A DNA stretch of 64,000 nt from Taibaiella soli (GTDB taxonomy: Bacteria > Bacteroidota > Bacteroidia > Chitinophagales > Chitinophagaceae), in NCBI RefSeq assembly GCF_003236175.1, contig NZ_QKTW01000026.1:1-64000 (forward strand), given 5' to 3'. The first letter of the stretch is position 1, and every line of letters starts with the position of its first letter. Below, one piece after another: positions 23,528 to 31,505 of the stretch. The notes below the pieces were generated by a model that saw only the letters and a list, made by a program, of their open reading frames with translations, was not told the origin of the DNA and searched no databases. Position numbers and translations under genes: made by a program.

Positions 23528-24916
23528 TTAATGAGTCTCCAGGCTGATATTTTCGTCACCTTCTTTATAAGGCAGATAAGTAATGATAAACTGGAACATT
23601 TCGTCCGTGGCTTTCATACTGCCATTACGATCGCGAACGAGCTGCGGTGGATTGAACGGGTTGTTGTGATTCTCTGTGGTATTATCATAAACGCCTTCCG
23701 CCACAATCGTTGAACCGGCAGGAATCTTCACCATCTTCTTAAACGTATAAAAATACTGCCAGTTAAAATCCCAACGCGGGATATCGATCAGACGAATCGT
23801 ATCACCTTTTGGCGTTAGCGCGTATCCTTTAAAGCTTTTACCCAGCAAGTGCATATGCGGGTTGATCGTGATGATCGAAATGTCTTGCGGCACGGTATAT
23901 CGGCTATATACTTTCTTGACAGTGTTTGGCTGGATAATCAAATCCGGCTCTACGGGAGAAACGCCCAGCGTACCTAGCTGAAACTCCTGCACTGGTCTGT
24001 CTGGCGGCGTTCTGGAAAAAAAGATATTGATATGCGAGCTATCCGTTACATCTTTCTTTGTAAAACCATAATGCAGATCGTTGAGCAGAAAAGCACCTTT
24101 ACGCGGCAGACGGTAACCGCCGATACCTTCCGGGTACTTTAATGCAAACACACCCGGCAGATAATTTACGACCGACTTTTGCAAAACCGGCCAGCTGCCA
24201 TCATCATTCTGCAATTGCAATTTGGCGAAACCCATTTGAATCGTTGAATCTTCCACCATATCGGTAATCTGCTCACCCGCGAATACGTCTTTCTTTTTGT
24301 CGAATTCGTATTTGATCATGTCACCGTTTACATGGTGCACCACATCATGCGGACCCGCCACAAATTCAATAACGCTGGCGAAAGTATCTCTCGGCAATTC
24401 AAAAGGAACCTTTACCAAAAGGAAATGATCACTCGTATTTGCCTTAATTAAGTACGGTTTCAGCGGCAAAATAAGATCAGGGGTACCGATCATAGATCCA
24501 CCGGCCGGATATTGCGGAAGCGCCGGCATTTTATCCTGCGGCCCTTCGGCCATTCCCTGCTTCACCCAATTCTCAATAAGGGAAATATCATAATCGCTCA
24601 TTACCCGCTGACCAATAAACTCGGTATAATGCGGATCTGCCGGCCACGGTGGCATCAATCTGTTTTTGGTTACATAAGCCAATGAAGGACCATACTCCTT
24701 TGCCTCCGCATAAGTAACCAGATCAAAATGTCCATTACCGCCGGGACGGTGACAGATGGTACAGTTCTGGTATAAAACCGGAGCAATATGCTCCGTAAAT
24801 GTTACTTTTTCCGGTAATTTTTTTTCCGTTTCCGCCGGTTTATTATTGCAGGATGCCTGCCAGACCAAACTTGTAAAAGCAAATGCAATCCTACTCAACT
24901 TTACGTGGCACTTCAT
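23528..24916 (-). CDS. Cytochrome c / copper monooxygenase-like exported protein
   Basis: A 462-residue exported protein, probably a lipoprotein (C23 in VWQASC, a non-canonical lipobox). The haem c motif C52-T-I-C55-H56 opens a cytochrome c-like domain that includes NRLMPPWPADPHY, whose methionine is a candidate axial ligand. The rest resembles the copper type II ascorbate-dependent monooxygenase (PHM/DBH) beta-sandwich pair. GPHDVVHHVNGD provides a histidine cluster and NPHMHLLGKSF the H354-M-H356 copper site. Such cytochrome/PHM fusions are recurrent in Bacteroidota and other environmental bacteria with unknown substrate. The gene overlaps the end of the BrkB gene by 26 bases, so the two are probably co-transcribed. 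Either redox catalysis or copper sensing is possible. Confidence 0.75.
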   Translation of the reverse strand: MKCHVKLSRIAFAFTSLVWQASCNNKPAETEKKLPEKVTFTEHIAPVLYQNCTICHRPGGNGHFDLVTYAEAKEYGPSLAYVTKNRLMPPWPADPHYTEFIGQRVMSDYDISLIENWVKQGMAEGPQDKMPALPQYPAGGSMIGTPDLILPLKPYLIKANTSDHFLLVKVPFELPRDTFASVIEFVAGPHDVVHHVNGDMIKYEFDKKKDVFAGEQITDMVEDSTIQMGFAKLQLQNDDGSWPVLQKSVVNYLPGVFALKYPEGIGGYRLPRKGAFLLNDLHYGFTKKDVTDSSHINIFFSRTPPDRPVQEFQLGTLGVSPVEPDLIIQPNTVKKVYSRYTVPQDISIITINPHMHLLGKSFKGYALTPKGDTIRLIDIPRWDFNWQYFYTFKKMVKIPAGSTIVAEGVYDNTTENHNNPFNPPQLVRDRNGSMKATDEMFQFIITYLPYKEGDENISLETH

Positions 24917-25832
24917 TTTCTGTACGCGAAATTTTACCCAACAATATACTCACGTTCAGTTCGTAGCCCAAAAGAATCACCAGTGTATTGAGCCACAGCC
25001 ACACCATGAATGCGATCAGTGAGCCAATGGAACCGTAAACCTTGTTGTAATTGAGAATATTATTGACAAGAAAAAAGAAAACGGTGGTGGTGAGCACCGA
25101 TAATACTGTAGCAAACACCGATCCGGCAGAGAAAAACTTAAACCGGTGCGATAACGACGGACCATAAGTATAAATAATGGATACCGCCGAAAATATAATC
25201 ACGACAAATATGAAAAAGCTCAACAGCTTTACCGCTATAATGCTGCCAAATATCTTCAACACTTCTGCATTCAGCAATTCACTCTGCAAAATGAGTACTG
25301 CCAACGATGTAATCGCCACACAAATCAGCAGCACGGTAAGCTTAATGGCCGTCCATCTGCGTTGCAGGCCTGTCCGTTTTTTATATACAGAATGACTGCG
25401 ATCAAAATTGCGCATCAGCCCCATCATTCCGTTAGACGAGAAGAACAGGGTGAGCAAGATACCGAAAGAGAGTACGTCGCGATGCTGGGTATTCATGAAA
25501 TCAATCACCACACCGCTGATATTATCATACATGCTCTGATTTGGCGCCACGGTACGGATCGTTTGTAATATAGTCTGCTGCACGTCTTTCAAAGGCAGAT
25601 ATGGCACCAGTGAAAAAAGAAACAGTGTGGTTGGCGGAATCGCCATCAGGAAGTTATAAGTCACCGCAGCCACCCGCACATTCAGGTGCGAATCGCGCAG
25701 CGAATTAAAAAAGAACTTTCCGATCTGAAACAACGAAAATCCTTCAAATCCCGGCAAAAAGATTTTGTCCGCAGTACGATAAATAAATCGCAGCGGTGCG
25801 GACAAAAAGATAAGCCGTTCAAATTTGGTCAT
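24891..25832 (-). CDS. YihY/BrkB family inner-membrane protein
   Basis: A 313-residue integral membrane protein of the YihY (BrkB, formerly annotated RNase BN) family with about six transmembrane helices. Family landmarks are visible: RVAAVTYNFLMAIPPTTLFLFSLVPYL near the first helix, FFSSNGMMGLMRNFDRSH in the middle (the NG/LN-rich loop), and GSIGSLIAFMVWLWLNTLVILLGYELN at the end. Function is unknown; transport or lipid-related roles have been suggested for the family. The S9 peptidase gene ends 25 bases upstream, so the three genes from 28032 to 23528 may form one operon. Confidence 0.88.
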   Translation of the reverse strand: MTKFERLIFLSAPLRFIYRTADKIFLPGFEGFSLFQIGKFFFNSLRDSHLNVRVAAVTYNFLMAIPPTTLFLFSLVPYLPLKDVQQTILQTIRTVAPNQSMYDNISGVVIDFMNTQHRDVLSFGILLTLFFSSNGMMGLMRNFDRSHSVYKKRTGLQRRWTAIKLTVLLICVAITSLAVLILQSELLNAEVLKIFGSIIAVKLLSFFIFVVIIFSAVSIIYTYGPSLSHRFKFFSAGSVFATVLSVLTTTVFFFLVNNILNYNKVYGSIGSLIAFMVWLWLNTLVILLGYELNVSILLGKISRTENEVPRKVE

Positions 25833-25857
25833 AGTGCTGGTTACTAAATATACACCT

Positions 25858-28032
25858 TTACAGGTTCTGAAGAATAAAATCTGTCATACGGCGATACAGA
25901 TGAAAACGTGTATTACCGCCCGAAATGCCATGATTACGGTTTGGATAATATTCGCTGTCGTATTCTTTGTTGAATTTGATCATTTCATTGACCAGCATCA
26001 CCGAATTCTGGAAATGTACGTTATCATCACCCGTACCATGCACCAAAAGGAATTTACCTTTCAACTTTGACGCCATTTTTTCCGGTGCGTTTTCATCATA
26101 ACCGGCAGCGTTTTCCTGCGGACGACGCATATAACGCTCTGTGTAAATATTATCGTAGTAACGCCAGTTAGTAACCGGTGCTACCGCAATCGCCATTTTA
26201 AAAACATCGGCGCCTTTAAAAATACAAGTGCTTGCCATGAAGCCACCATAGCTCCAACCCCAGATACCAATGCGCGATTGTTCTACATAAGGCAGCGTGC
26301 CGAGGTATTTTGCAACAGCAATCTGATCATCGCTTTCGTATTTGCCGAGCTGCAGATAAGTTTTCTTGCGGAAATTCTCGCCGCGGAAACCAGTACCCGT
26401 GCCATCCGCACAAACAATGATATAACCTTTTTCAGCCAGCATCTGATACCAGAAATAGTCAGAAACCGGGAATTTATCAGTTACTTGTTGCGAACCAGGA
26501 CCACTGTATTGGAACATCAATACCGGATATTTCTTAGTGCTGTCAAAATCAGGTGGTGTAATCATCCAGGCATTCAGGTTTACCCCGCTGTCACCTTTTA
26601 CGGTTGTCAGACGAAGTTTTCCTAAAGCGAATTCATCCATTGTTGCTTTCAGCACTTTGTTGTCTTCCAGCGTACGAACGATTTTGCCATCGGCATCACG
26701 GAGTGAAAATACCGCCGGGCTATTGATCGTTGAATATTTATCAAGGAAGTAGCGGTCGCCATTACAAGGAGTAATTACATGAAAACCGTTTTCTTCCGTC
26801 AGGCATTTCTTATGTTCACCATTCGCGTCTACCACATACAGTTTGCGCTCCATTGGCGAACCTTCCGCAGCAGTATAATAGATCAGGTTTCTTTTTTTGT
26901 CAATGCTTACAATACTTTCTACATCAAATTTGCCATCGGTAAGTGATACCAGATTCTGAGCTTTCCAATCCCAGCGGTAAAGATGATTGTATCCGCTCTG
27001 GCCGCTGCTGAAAATGCAGGAAACATTGTCAGAAAGGAATTCGATATTGTCGTTGATCTCGATATAGCGATCGTTTCTCTCCAGATAAGCGATAGTCGAA
27101 GTGCCTGATTTAGCATCAGCCATCAGATATTCCAATTGGTTCTGCAGACGGTTCATGCGCAGAATGCACAGTTTAGAGTCGTCTTTGGTCCATTTGATAC
27201 GCGGAATATATTGATCAGTTTCGGTACCCACATCCGCTTGTGTCGTTTGCTTTTTCGCGAGATCATAGATTTTGATCTGCACGACTGAATTAGGCTCGCC
27301 TGCTTTCGGATATTTATACTGATATGGCGTCGGATACAAGCTGTCATAGACAGTCATGGTGTATTGCGGCACATTGCTTTCATCAAAACGATAATAGGCG
27401 ATATAATTGCCTTTTTCGCTCCATTGATAAGCACGTGTAAACTGGAATTCTTCTTCATAAACCCAGTCACAGTTACCATTGATGATTTTATTGCGCTCGC
27501 CGTCGGTCGTAATCGCAGTTACCTGACCACTTTTCGTATCGCGGTAGTACAGGTTATTATTTTTTACGAAACCGACTTTCGATCCGTCCGGTGAAAACGT
27601 AGCATGCAATACAGGCTCCGCATCGAGCAACTGTAAACTGCCTGATTTTATGTCGTAGATATATACTTTATGCAGAATAGAACGACGGTAAATGTTTTTG
27701 GCTTCGGTCAGCAGCAACATTTTTGTTTCGTCAGCACTGAAAGAATATTCATCCACAGCGATTTTCTCTCCATTGACTTTATTCACGGCATTATCGAAAA
27801 GCGTCTTTTGCTTCTTTCCTTTCTGTAAATCGTAAATATTGATCTGTTGCGAACCATCATTATCAATCTGCGTATACCGTTTGCCATCGTTCATGGCATT
27901 GAAACCCGGAACTGATTTTGATTTGAAAGTCGGCAAACTCCAGACATTTTCTAAAGTGATCTGTTTTTTGCCCGACTGAGCATTTGCTGTGCCAAGAAGA
28001 CCCAGCGACATAAACAAAAATAGATATCGCAT
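25858..28032 (-). CDS. Dipeptidyl peptidase IV-type S9 peptidase
   Basis: A 724-residue exported serine peptidase that removes X-Pro or X-Ala dipeptides from peptide N-termini in the periplasm or outside. The ATG at 28032 (MRYLFLFMSLGLLG) is preferred over an in-frame TTG two codons upstream. It begins with a signal peptide ending ANAQ. The DPP IV N-terminal beta-propeller spans about 40-480, with the EE substrate-binding glutamates in YEEEFQF. The alpha/beta-hydrolase domain has S594 in GWSYGGF, D669 in HGTGDDNVHF and H701 in NRNHGI, with normal spacing. Together with the secreted M4, M43 and trypsin-like enzymes it indicates a protein-degrading lifestyle. Confidence 0.94.
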   Translation of the reverse strand: MRYLFLFMSLGLLGTANAQSGKKQITLENVWSLPTFKSKSVPGFNAMNDGKRYTQIDNDGSQQINIYDLQKGKKQKTLFDNAVNKVNGEKIAVDEYSFSADETKMLLLTEAKNIYRRSILHKVYIYDIKSGSLQLLDAEPVLHATFSPDGSKVGFVKNNNLYYRDTKSGQVTAITTDGERNKIINGNCDWVYEEEFQFTRAYQWSEKGNYIAYYRFDESNVPQYTMTVYDSLYPTPYQYKYPKAGEPNSVVQIKIYDLAKKQTTQADVGTETDQYIPRIKWTKDDSKLCILRMNRLQNQLEYLMADAKSGTSTIAYLERNDRYIEINDNIEFLSDNVSCIFSSGQSGYNHLYRWDWKAQNLVSLTDGKFDVESIVSIDKKRNLIYYTAAEGSPMERKLYVVDANGEHKKCLTEENGFHVITPCNGDRYFLDKYSTINSPAVFSLRDADGKIVRTLEDNKVLKATMDEFALGKLRLTTVKGDSGVNLNAWMITPPDFDSTKKYPVLMFQYSGPGSQQVTDKFPVSDYFWYQMLAEKGYIIVCADGTGTGFRGENFRKKTYLQLGKYESDDQIAVAKYLGTLPYVEQSRIGIWGWSYGGFMASTCIFKGADVFKMAIAVAPVTNWRYYDNIYTERYMRRPQENAAGYDENAPEKMASKLKGKFLLVHGTGDDNVHFQNSVMLVNEMIKFNKEYDSEYYPNRNHGISGGNTRFHLYRRMTDFILQNL

Positions 28033-28057
28033 ATGCAAGTTGTAAAATAAAGCGGCT

Positions 28058-28088
28058 CAAAAGTAGCAGTAACAGACGAAAAGTCAAA
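28058..28088 (-). promoter_or_regulatory. Promoter of the S9 peptidase gene
   Basis: On the minus strand TTTG (complement of 28085-28088), 19 bases, then TACTTTTG (complement of 28058-28065). Both boxes match the Bacteroidota consensus. The ATG follows 25 bases after the -7 element. Confidence 0.65.
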
Positions 28089-28354
28089 CGCTAATGAGGA
28101 ATGGACGATGGTGAATTTATGTGGGAGATCCTGATTGTGAGTGTAAATGGCCAGTTGTAGGGTCATCAAGTCAGGGGGCGATGCAGTCGCCGACTGGCGC
28201 TCATTGACATCAGTCTCACCGTGTAACTAATATTTTTTGATACAAACACCATCGCTCCGGTCCGGCCTGAGTTGCGTCGCACTTTTCATCGCCTTTGCTA
28301 CTATAAATACACCCTTTTTGAAACATATAGCGCCCGAAAAGGAGCAAAACAAGG
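28089..28354. other. Spacer upstream of the 21-bp repeat array
   Basis: No gene is visible. It contains a hairpin-prone GGCGATGCAGTCGCCGACTGGCG segment near 28176 and AT-rich sequence. A 78-codon frame crossing into the tandem repeat has no family resemblance. Confidence 0.4.
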
Positions 28355-28512
28355 TGAAATTGCTGCTAAAAGAGGGAATATTCCCTCTAAAAGAGGAAAA
28401 TTGGTGTAAAAAGAGGAAACATCGCCGCTCGGAGCAGAAACATTGCCACACAAAGAGGGAACATTGCCGCTAAAAGAGAGAACGTCGCCTCTTTTAGAAC
28501 CAATATTGCTGC
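28355..28512 (+). repeat. Noncoding tandem repeat of about seven 21-bp units
   Basis: Seven consecutive units start at 28355, 28376, 28397, 28417, 28438, 28459 and 28480, each 21 bp except one of 20. A partial eighth follows. The typical unit is AACATTGCCGCTAAAAGAGG plus one G or A. The conserved parts are AACATTGCC and AAAAGAGG. Unit 2 contains TTCCCTC, complementary to the neighbouring GAGGGAA, so local stems can form. Because unit 3 has 20 bases the frame is broken, which argues against a coding repeat. Confidence 0.75.
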
Positions 28513-28556
28513 TTTTTATGAGATCGCGTAATCACTCTTGCATAGGGATAACAATG

Positions 28557-28671
28557 CGCGAGTGTATAATTCCAATGTCACGTCGACCAAAGGAGACGTC
28601 CCGCGAAATGTAAGTACACATTACGCGGGATCCCTCTTGCATCGGGATGACAGTGGAATTATACACTCGCG
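28557..28671. repeat. 115-bp near-palindromic element with 23-bp terminal inverted repeats
   Basis: The left arm (28558-28580, GCGAGTGTATAATTCCAATG then TCA) and the right arm (28648-28670, TGACAGTGGAATTATACACT then CGC) match at 22 of 23 positions. Inside are inverted CCCGCGAAATG (28611) and CATTACGCGGG, flanked by AAGGAGACGTC and the less exact GATCCCTCTTGC. The whole unit can fold into one long hairpin. No target-site duplication was recognised. Confidence 0.7.
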
Positions 28672-28673
28672 TT

Positions 28674-28742
28674 TGTCACCCTGACGAAGGAAGGGTCCCA
28701 CGAAATGTGGGTACTCATTACGCAGGATCCCTCTTGCATCGG
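28674..28742. repeat. Second copy of the CGCGGGATCC palindromic family
   Basis: TGTCACCCTGACGAAGGAAG leads to CCCACGAAATGTGGGTACTC, then ATTACGCAGGATCCCTCTTG. It is the same family as the inner part of the adjacent 115-bp element, but lacks the outer TATAATTCC arms. Confidence 0.6.
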
Positions 28743-28751
28743 CAAATAAAA

Positions 28752-28775
28752 AAACCGCCCTGAAAATCAGGACGG
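28752..28775 (-). terminator. Terminator of the clpS gene
   Basis: On the minus strand GCCGTCCTGA pairs with TCAGGGCGG (one mismatch) around a short A/T loop and runs into TTTTTTTATTTG. It is about 100 bases after the ClpS stop. Confidence 0.8.
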
Positions 28776-28871
28776 CTTGTATAATTCGTTTCAGAGAAGA
28801 AAGCTCTCAATAATCAATAGTTGTAGAAACTATCTTAAAGTACTCCTCTTTCAGATGAGTCAGAGGAAATT

Positions 28872-29174
28872 TTAATAATCAATCGTTGCCTGAATACCGC
28901 GGTCGATCAAAGCTTCTGCCTGCGGGCGGAGAAATTCGAAACTACCCTTTTTCACACCGTATTTACCACGATGATGAATAATCATTGCACATTGTTCTGC
29001 CTGTTCTGGTGAGTGTTCGCAAACATTTACTAATGATTCGATTACCCAGTCAAAGGTATTTACTTCGTCATTCCACACAATGAGATTATGCAACTCATCT
29101 TCCAACACATCAAGTTCGGTTTCCTCTTGTGTTTGCCATTTCACAGCAGACTGAACGTTCCAACCGGCATTCAT
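28872..29174 (-). CDS. clpS: ATP-dependent Clp protease adaptor ClpS
   Basis: A 100-residue N-degron adaptor that delivers proteins with bulky N-terminal residues to the Clp ATPase. The ClpS core starts at HNLIVWNDEVNTFDWVIESL (29-48), where N35 and D36 are the N-terminal-amine-binding residues. Next come the EQAEQCAMIIHHRGK helix with H67, and GSFEFLRPQAEALIDRG. I chose the ATG at 29174, although the frame is open back to a GTG at 29291. A -7 promoter element lies 26-33 bases before this ATG, inside the longer frame, and the extra 39 residues are not part of the family. Confidence 0.9.
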   Translation of the reverse strand: MNAGWNVQSAVKWQTQEETELDVLEDELHNLIVWNDEVNTFDWVIESLVNVCEHSPEQAEQCAMIIHHRGKYGVKKGSFEFLRPQAEALIDRGIQATIDY

Positions 29175-29199
29175 GAGATAATAATTTAGATATTCGGGG

Positions 29200-29207
29200 C
29201 AAAGATA
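29200..29207 (-). promoter_or_regulatory. -7 element TATCTTTG for clpS
   Basis: On the minus strand TATCTTTG matches TAnnTTTG 26 bases before the ATG. A partial -33 TTG lies 21 bases further upstream. This supports the short ClpS start. Confidence 0.55.
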
Positions 29208-29403
29208 CGGGTTAATGCGATAACGCGGCAATTCCACGATTTGGTAATTCAATTTGGCGATCCGGAATTTGCTACTCAAGTTATCATCCACTTAATTGTA
29301 TTTCACCCAAAATTATTGCTGTTTGATATGTTAGCGAAGCGCATTCGAGCGACGGATAAAAAGGATCTCCGATCCGTTCTCGTTTATCCCTCGTCGTATA
29401 AAT

Positions 29404-29442
29404 AAGACATGTCAGACGACTTTAAGTCGTCTGACATGTCTT
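29404..29442 (-). terminator. Very long perfect hairpin, second terminator after the SPFH gene
   Basis: A 19-bp perfect inverted repeat (AAGACATGTCAGACGACTT and its complement) is separated by one T. It forms an exceptionally stable stem. It lies just beyond the hairpin at 29449-29479 when read from the SPFH gene. The T-rich tail is weak, so it may also act as an RNA-processing stop or a protein-binding palindrome. Confidence 0.6.
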
Positions 29443-29448
29443 AAGAAA

Positions 29449-29479
29449 CAGACGTCCTCGTTTATTGCGAGGACGTCTG
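29449..29479 (-). terminator. Terminator-like hairpin after the SPFH gene
   Basis: CAGACGTCCTCG pairs perfectly with CGAGGACGTCTG across a 7-base loop. On the minus strand it is followed by TTTCTT. It is about 90 bases after the SPFH stop and forms a tandem pair with the longer hairpin. The GACGTCC core recurs in the terminator at 61098-61131. Confidence 0.7.
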
Positions 29480-29570
29480 CGAATGATCAACTATTAGCAG
29501 TCTGTGAAATCAGTATCAATTTCACTTTTTGACTTTTGACTTCGGGATTTACAGGGGCTGGATATAAAAT

Positions 29571-31505
29571 TTAGTTTGCCTGGTCGTGTTTATCATTGTT
29601 GTTTGTTTTTTTGTTGGCATCCATCATTTCCATCATTTTCAAACCGAGCAGGCCACCGATCGGGCTTTCAGTACCACCATTACCATTGATCAGAATTTCA
29701 GGAATCACTTTAATATTGTTTCTACCAATTTCTTCTGTGATTTTATAACGGGTAAAGTTGTCGTCACCCATCGCTTTAACCTGCAGTTCGTAAGCTTCTG
29801 CTGTAGATTTACCAATCGCCAGGATTTTTTCCGCTTCAGCGTTACCGGTTTTGGCAATTTTTTCTGCTTCTGCAGATGCGTTCAGTCTGGTAGATTCAGC
29901 TTGTGCACCGGCACGAAGTTTGGTAGCTTCTGATTCCGCGTCTGCGCGCATTTTTGTAGCCTGGGCTTCGGCGTTTACCTGTAGTTTCAGACTGGTCGCG
30001 TCACCTTCTGCTTTTTTCACAGCCGCATCAGCGGTACGTTGCGCGATCTCTACGCTCTGTTGTGCTTTTACGATTTCCTTTTGCATGTCTGCAATCGCTG
30101 TTTCTTTTTCTACACCCTGACGTTGTTCCTGAGCTATTTTTTGCGTCTGATAAGTTTTCTGTTGTTCTTCGGCAATCTTACGGTCTGTCAGCGTTTTCAT
30201 CAATGCTTCCGGTGGCACGATGTCACCAATCAGCGTATCTACTGCATTTACGTTATACTCATCCAGCACCAGTTTGATATGTTGTTTTGCCGCATCCTGT
30301 CTTTCTTTACGTGAAGTTAGGAAGTTGATCACATCGCTGTCCTGAGCAGAGTTACGGAAGTAGTTACCAATCGTTGGTTCCAATACCTGCGAAACCAGAT
30401 TATTCATGCTACCGAAACGTGCGATCACTTTTGGTGCTTCATTGGCCGGCACGTGAATGATCTGTGCCACGTCGAGATTGAACGGGAACCCATCTTTTGA
30501 ACGAACAGTGATGGTACAGAGATTTTTATCGAGTGCATGCGCTTCGCTGCGTGCATTGGCCCAGTTGAGCACCAGGTTGGTAGTCGGCACCAGTTCTACT
30601 TTCATCGTATAAATATTGATCGGGTATTTACCTGGTCCCAGCGGATCATTCCACACACCACGGAATCCCTTACGGACGATGTTACCATGTTTAAAGTTCT
30701 CACCTGTCACGTCCTGACCATCATCACCGATATAACTGATCACCACACCCACATGACCGATCGGCACTTCCGTCATCACACGTTCTTCAATTTGCACTGC
30801 CCATGGGTTGATATAATAAGAACCGGCAAGAATCACCTGTGGTTGCAAACCACGCGTACCACCCGCATTCAGGAACGCATCGATATCCTGGAAGTTGTTG
30901 TGGCCGGCCACGTCTTTACCTGCGATCTGACCTTGCGGAATCGGATCACCATCAAGTGTAGTCACAATGCCGACCCGGCTTTCGTTGATCTTTACCTGAT
31001 CAGTGATTGCAATATCAAACAGAAAATTATTGATACGGTAAGAACCGGCTGTGATAAAAGCAGTCTGACGACCGCGCTGACCACCATTATTCAGGAATTT
31101 TTCAGCATCCTGGAAGTTATCGCAATCTACTTTACGGGCAAGGATACGGCCGGTTGGAATTTCGTTACCGTCTTTTGCCAGCACCAGACCGATTTTACCT
31201 TCCGGAATGATGGTAAATGGAATCATATCGATGCTGTATTTCCAGATCCACATGTTCCAGTAAAGGCCCGGAGCAAGTGTTTTAGCCTGAAAACCTGCTT
31301 CACCTTTTGTAGCGATGATACGTCCGTCAGGAAGCGAGCGGTCCGCACCATAAAGCACGAATTTTTTAGTAACCAGCCCGATTCTGTTTTCGGGCACCAC
31401 GACCATACCAAAGAAGACACGGAGTACCACTTTGAAGAAAATTGCAAATACTGCAATGAGGGCAAGCACCCACCAATAGTGGGCTAAAAAGTCTGTAAAT
31501 GACAT
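29571..31505 (-). CDS. SPFH/band-7 (flotillin-like) membrane protein with four internal N-terminal repeats
   Basis: A 644-residue membrane-scaffold protein. One transmembrane helix lies at about 9-31. Four related blocks of about 65 residues follow, each opening with a strand such as NRIGLVTKKF, GKIGLVLAKDG, SRVGIVTTLDG or GHVGVVISYIG. The second and third share FQDAEKFLNNGGQRGRQ and FQDIDAFLNAGGTRGLQ, then AGSYrIN. The SPFH core is about 310-440 (VRSKDGFPFNLDVAQIIHV). An alanine/glutamate-rich coiled coil follows at about 445-585 (KAEGDATSLKLQVNAEAQA), and the tail is Gly-, Met- and Asn-rich. It probably oligomerises at the inner membrane in microdomains. The repeated blocks are longer than in plain flotillins. 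Confidence 0.88.
   Translation of the reverse strand: MSFTDFLAHYWWVLALIAVFAIFFKVVLRVFFGMVVVPENRIGLVTKKFVLYGADRSLPDGRIIATKGEAGFQAKTLAPGLYWNMWIWKYSIDMIPFTIIPEGKIGLVLAKDGNEIPTGRILARKVDCDNFQDAEKFLNNGGQRGRQTAFITAGSYRINNFLFDIAITDQVKINESRVGIVTTLDGDPIPQGQIAGKDVAGHNNFQDIDAFLNAGGTRGLQPQVILAGSYYINPWAVQIEERVMTEVPIGHVGVVISYIGDDGQDVTGENFKHGNIVRKGFRGVWNDPLGPGKYPINIYTMKVELVPTTNLVLNWANARSEAHALDKNLCTITVRSKDGFPFNLDVAQIIHVPANEAPKVIARFGSMNNLVSQVLEPTIGNYFRNSAQDSDVINFLTSRKERQDAAKQHIKLVLDEYNVNAVDTLIGDIVPPEALMKTLTDRKIAEEQQKTYQTQKIAQEQRQGVEKETAIADMQKEIVKAQQSVEIAQRTADAAVKKAEGDATSLKLQVNAEAQATKMRADAESEATKLRAGAQAESTRLNASAEAEKIAKTGNAEAEKILAIGKSTAEAYELQVKAMGDDNFTRYKITEEIGRNNIKVIPEILINGNGGTESPIGGLLGLKMMEMMDANKKTNNNDKHDQAN

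Noticed and set aside
28237-28473. 78-codon frame spanning the 21-bp repeats
   Set aside because: The repeat period slips to 20 bases in one unit, so the frame is not preserved over the array; codon content looks random.
28355-28512. CRISPR array
   Set aside because: The units are contiguous with no unique spacers and no cas genes are nearby.
29175-29291. Longer N-terminus for ClpS (GTG start)
   Set aside because: A -7 promoter element lies inside it and ClpS homologues start near residue 40 of this frame.
30537-31487. 316-codon open frame on the plus strand
   Set aside because: It overlaps the SPFH gene completely and its His/Thr/Ile-rich composition is the complement of that gene's codons, with no domain pattern.
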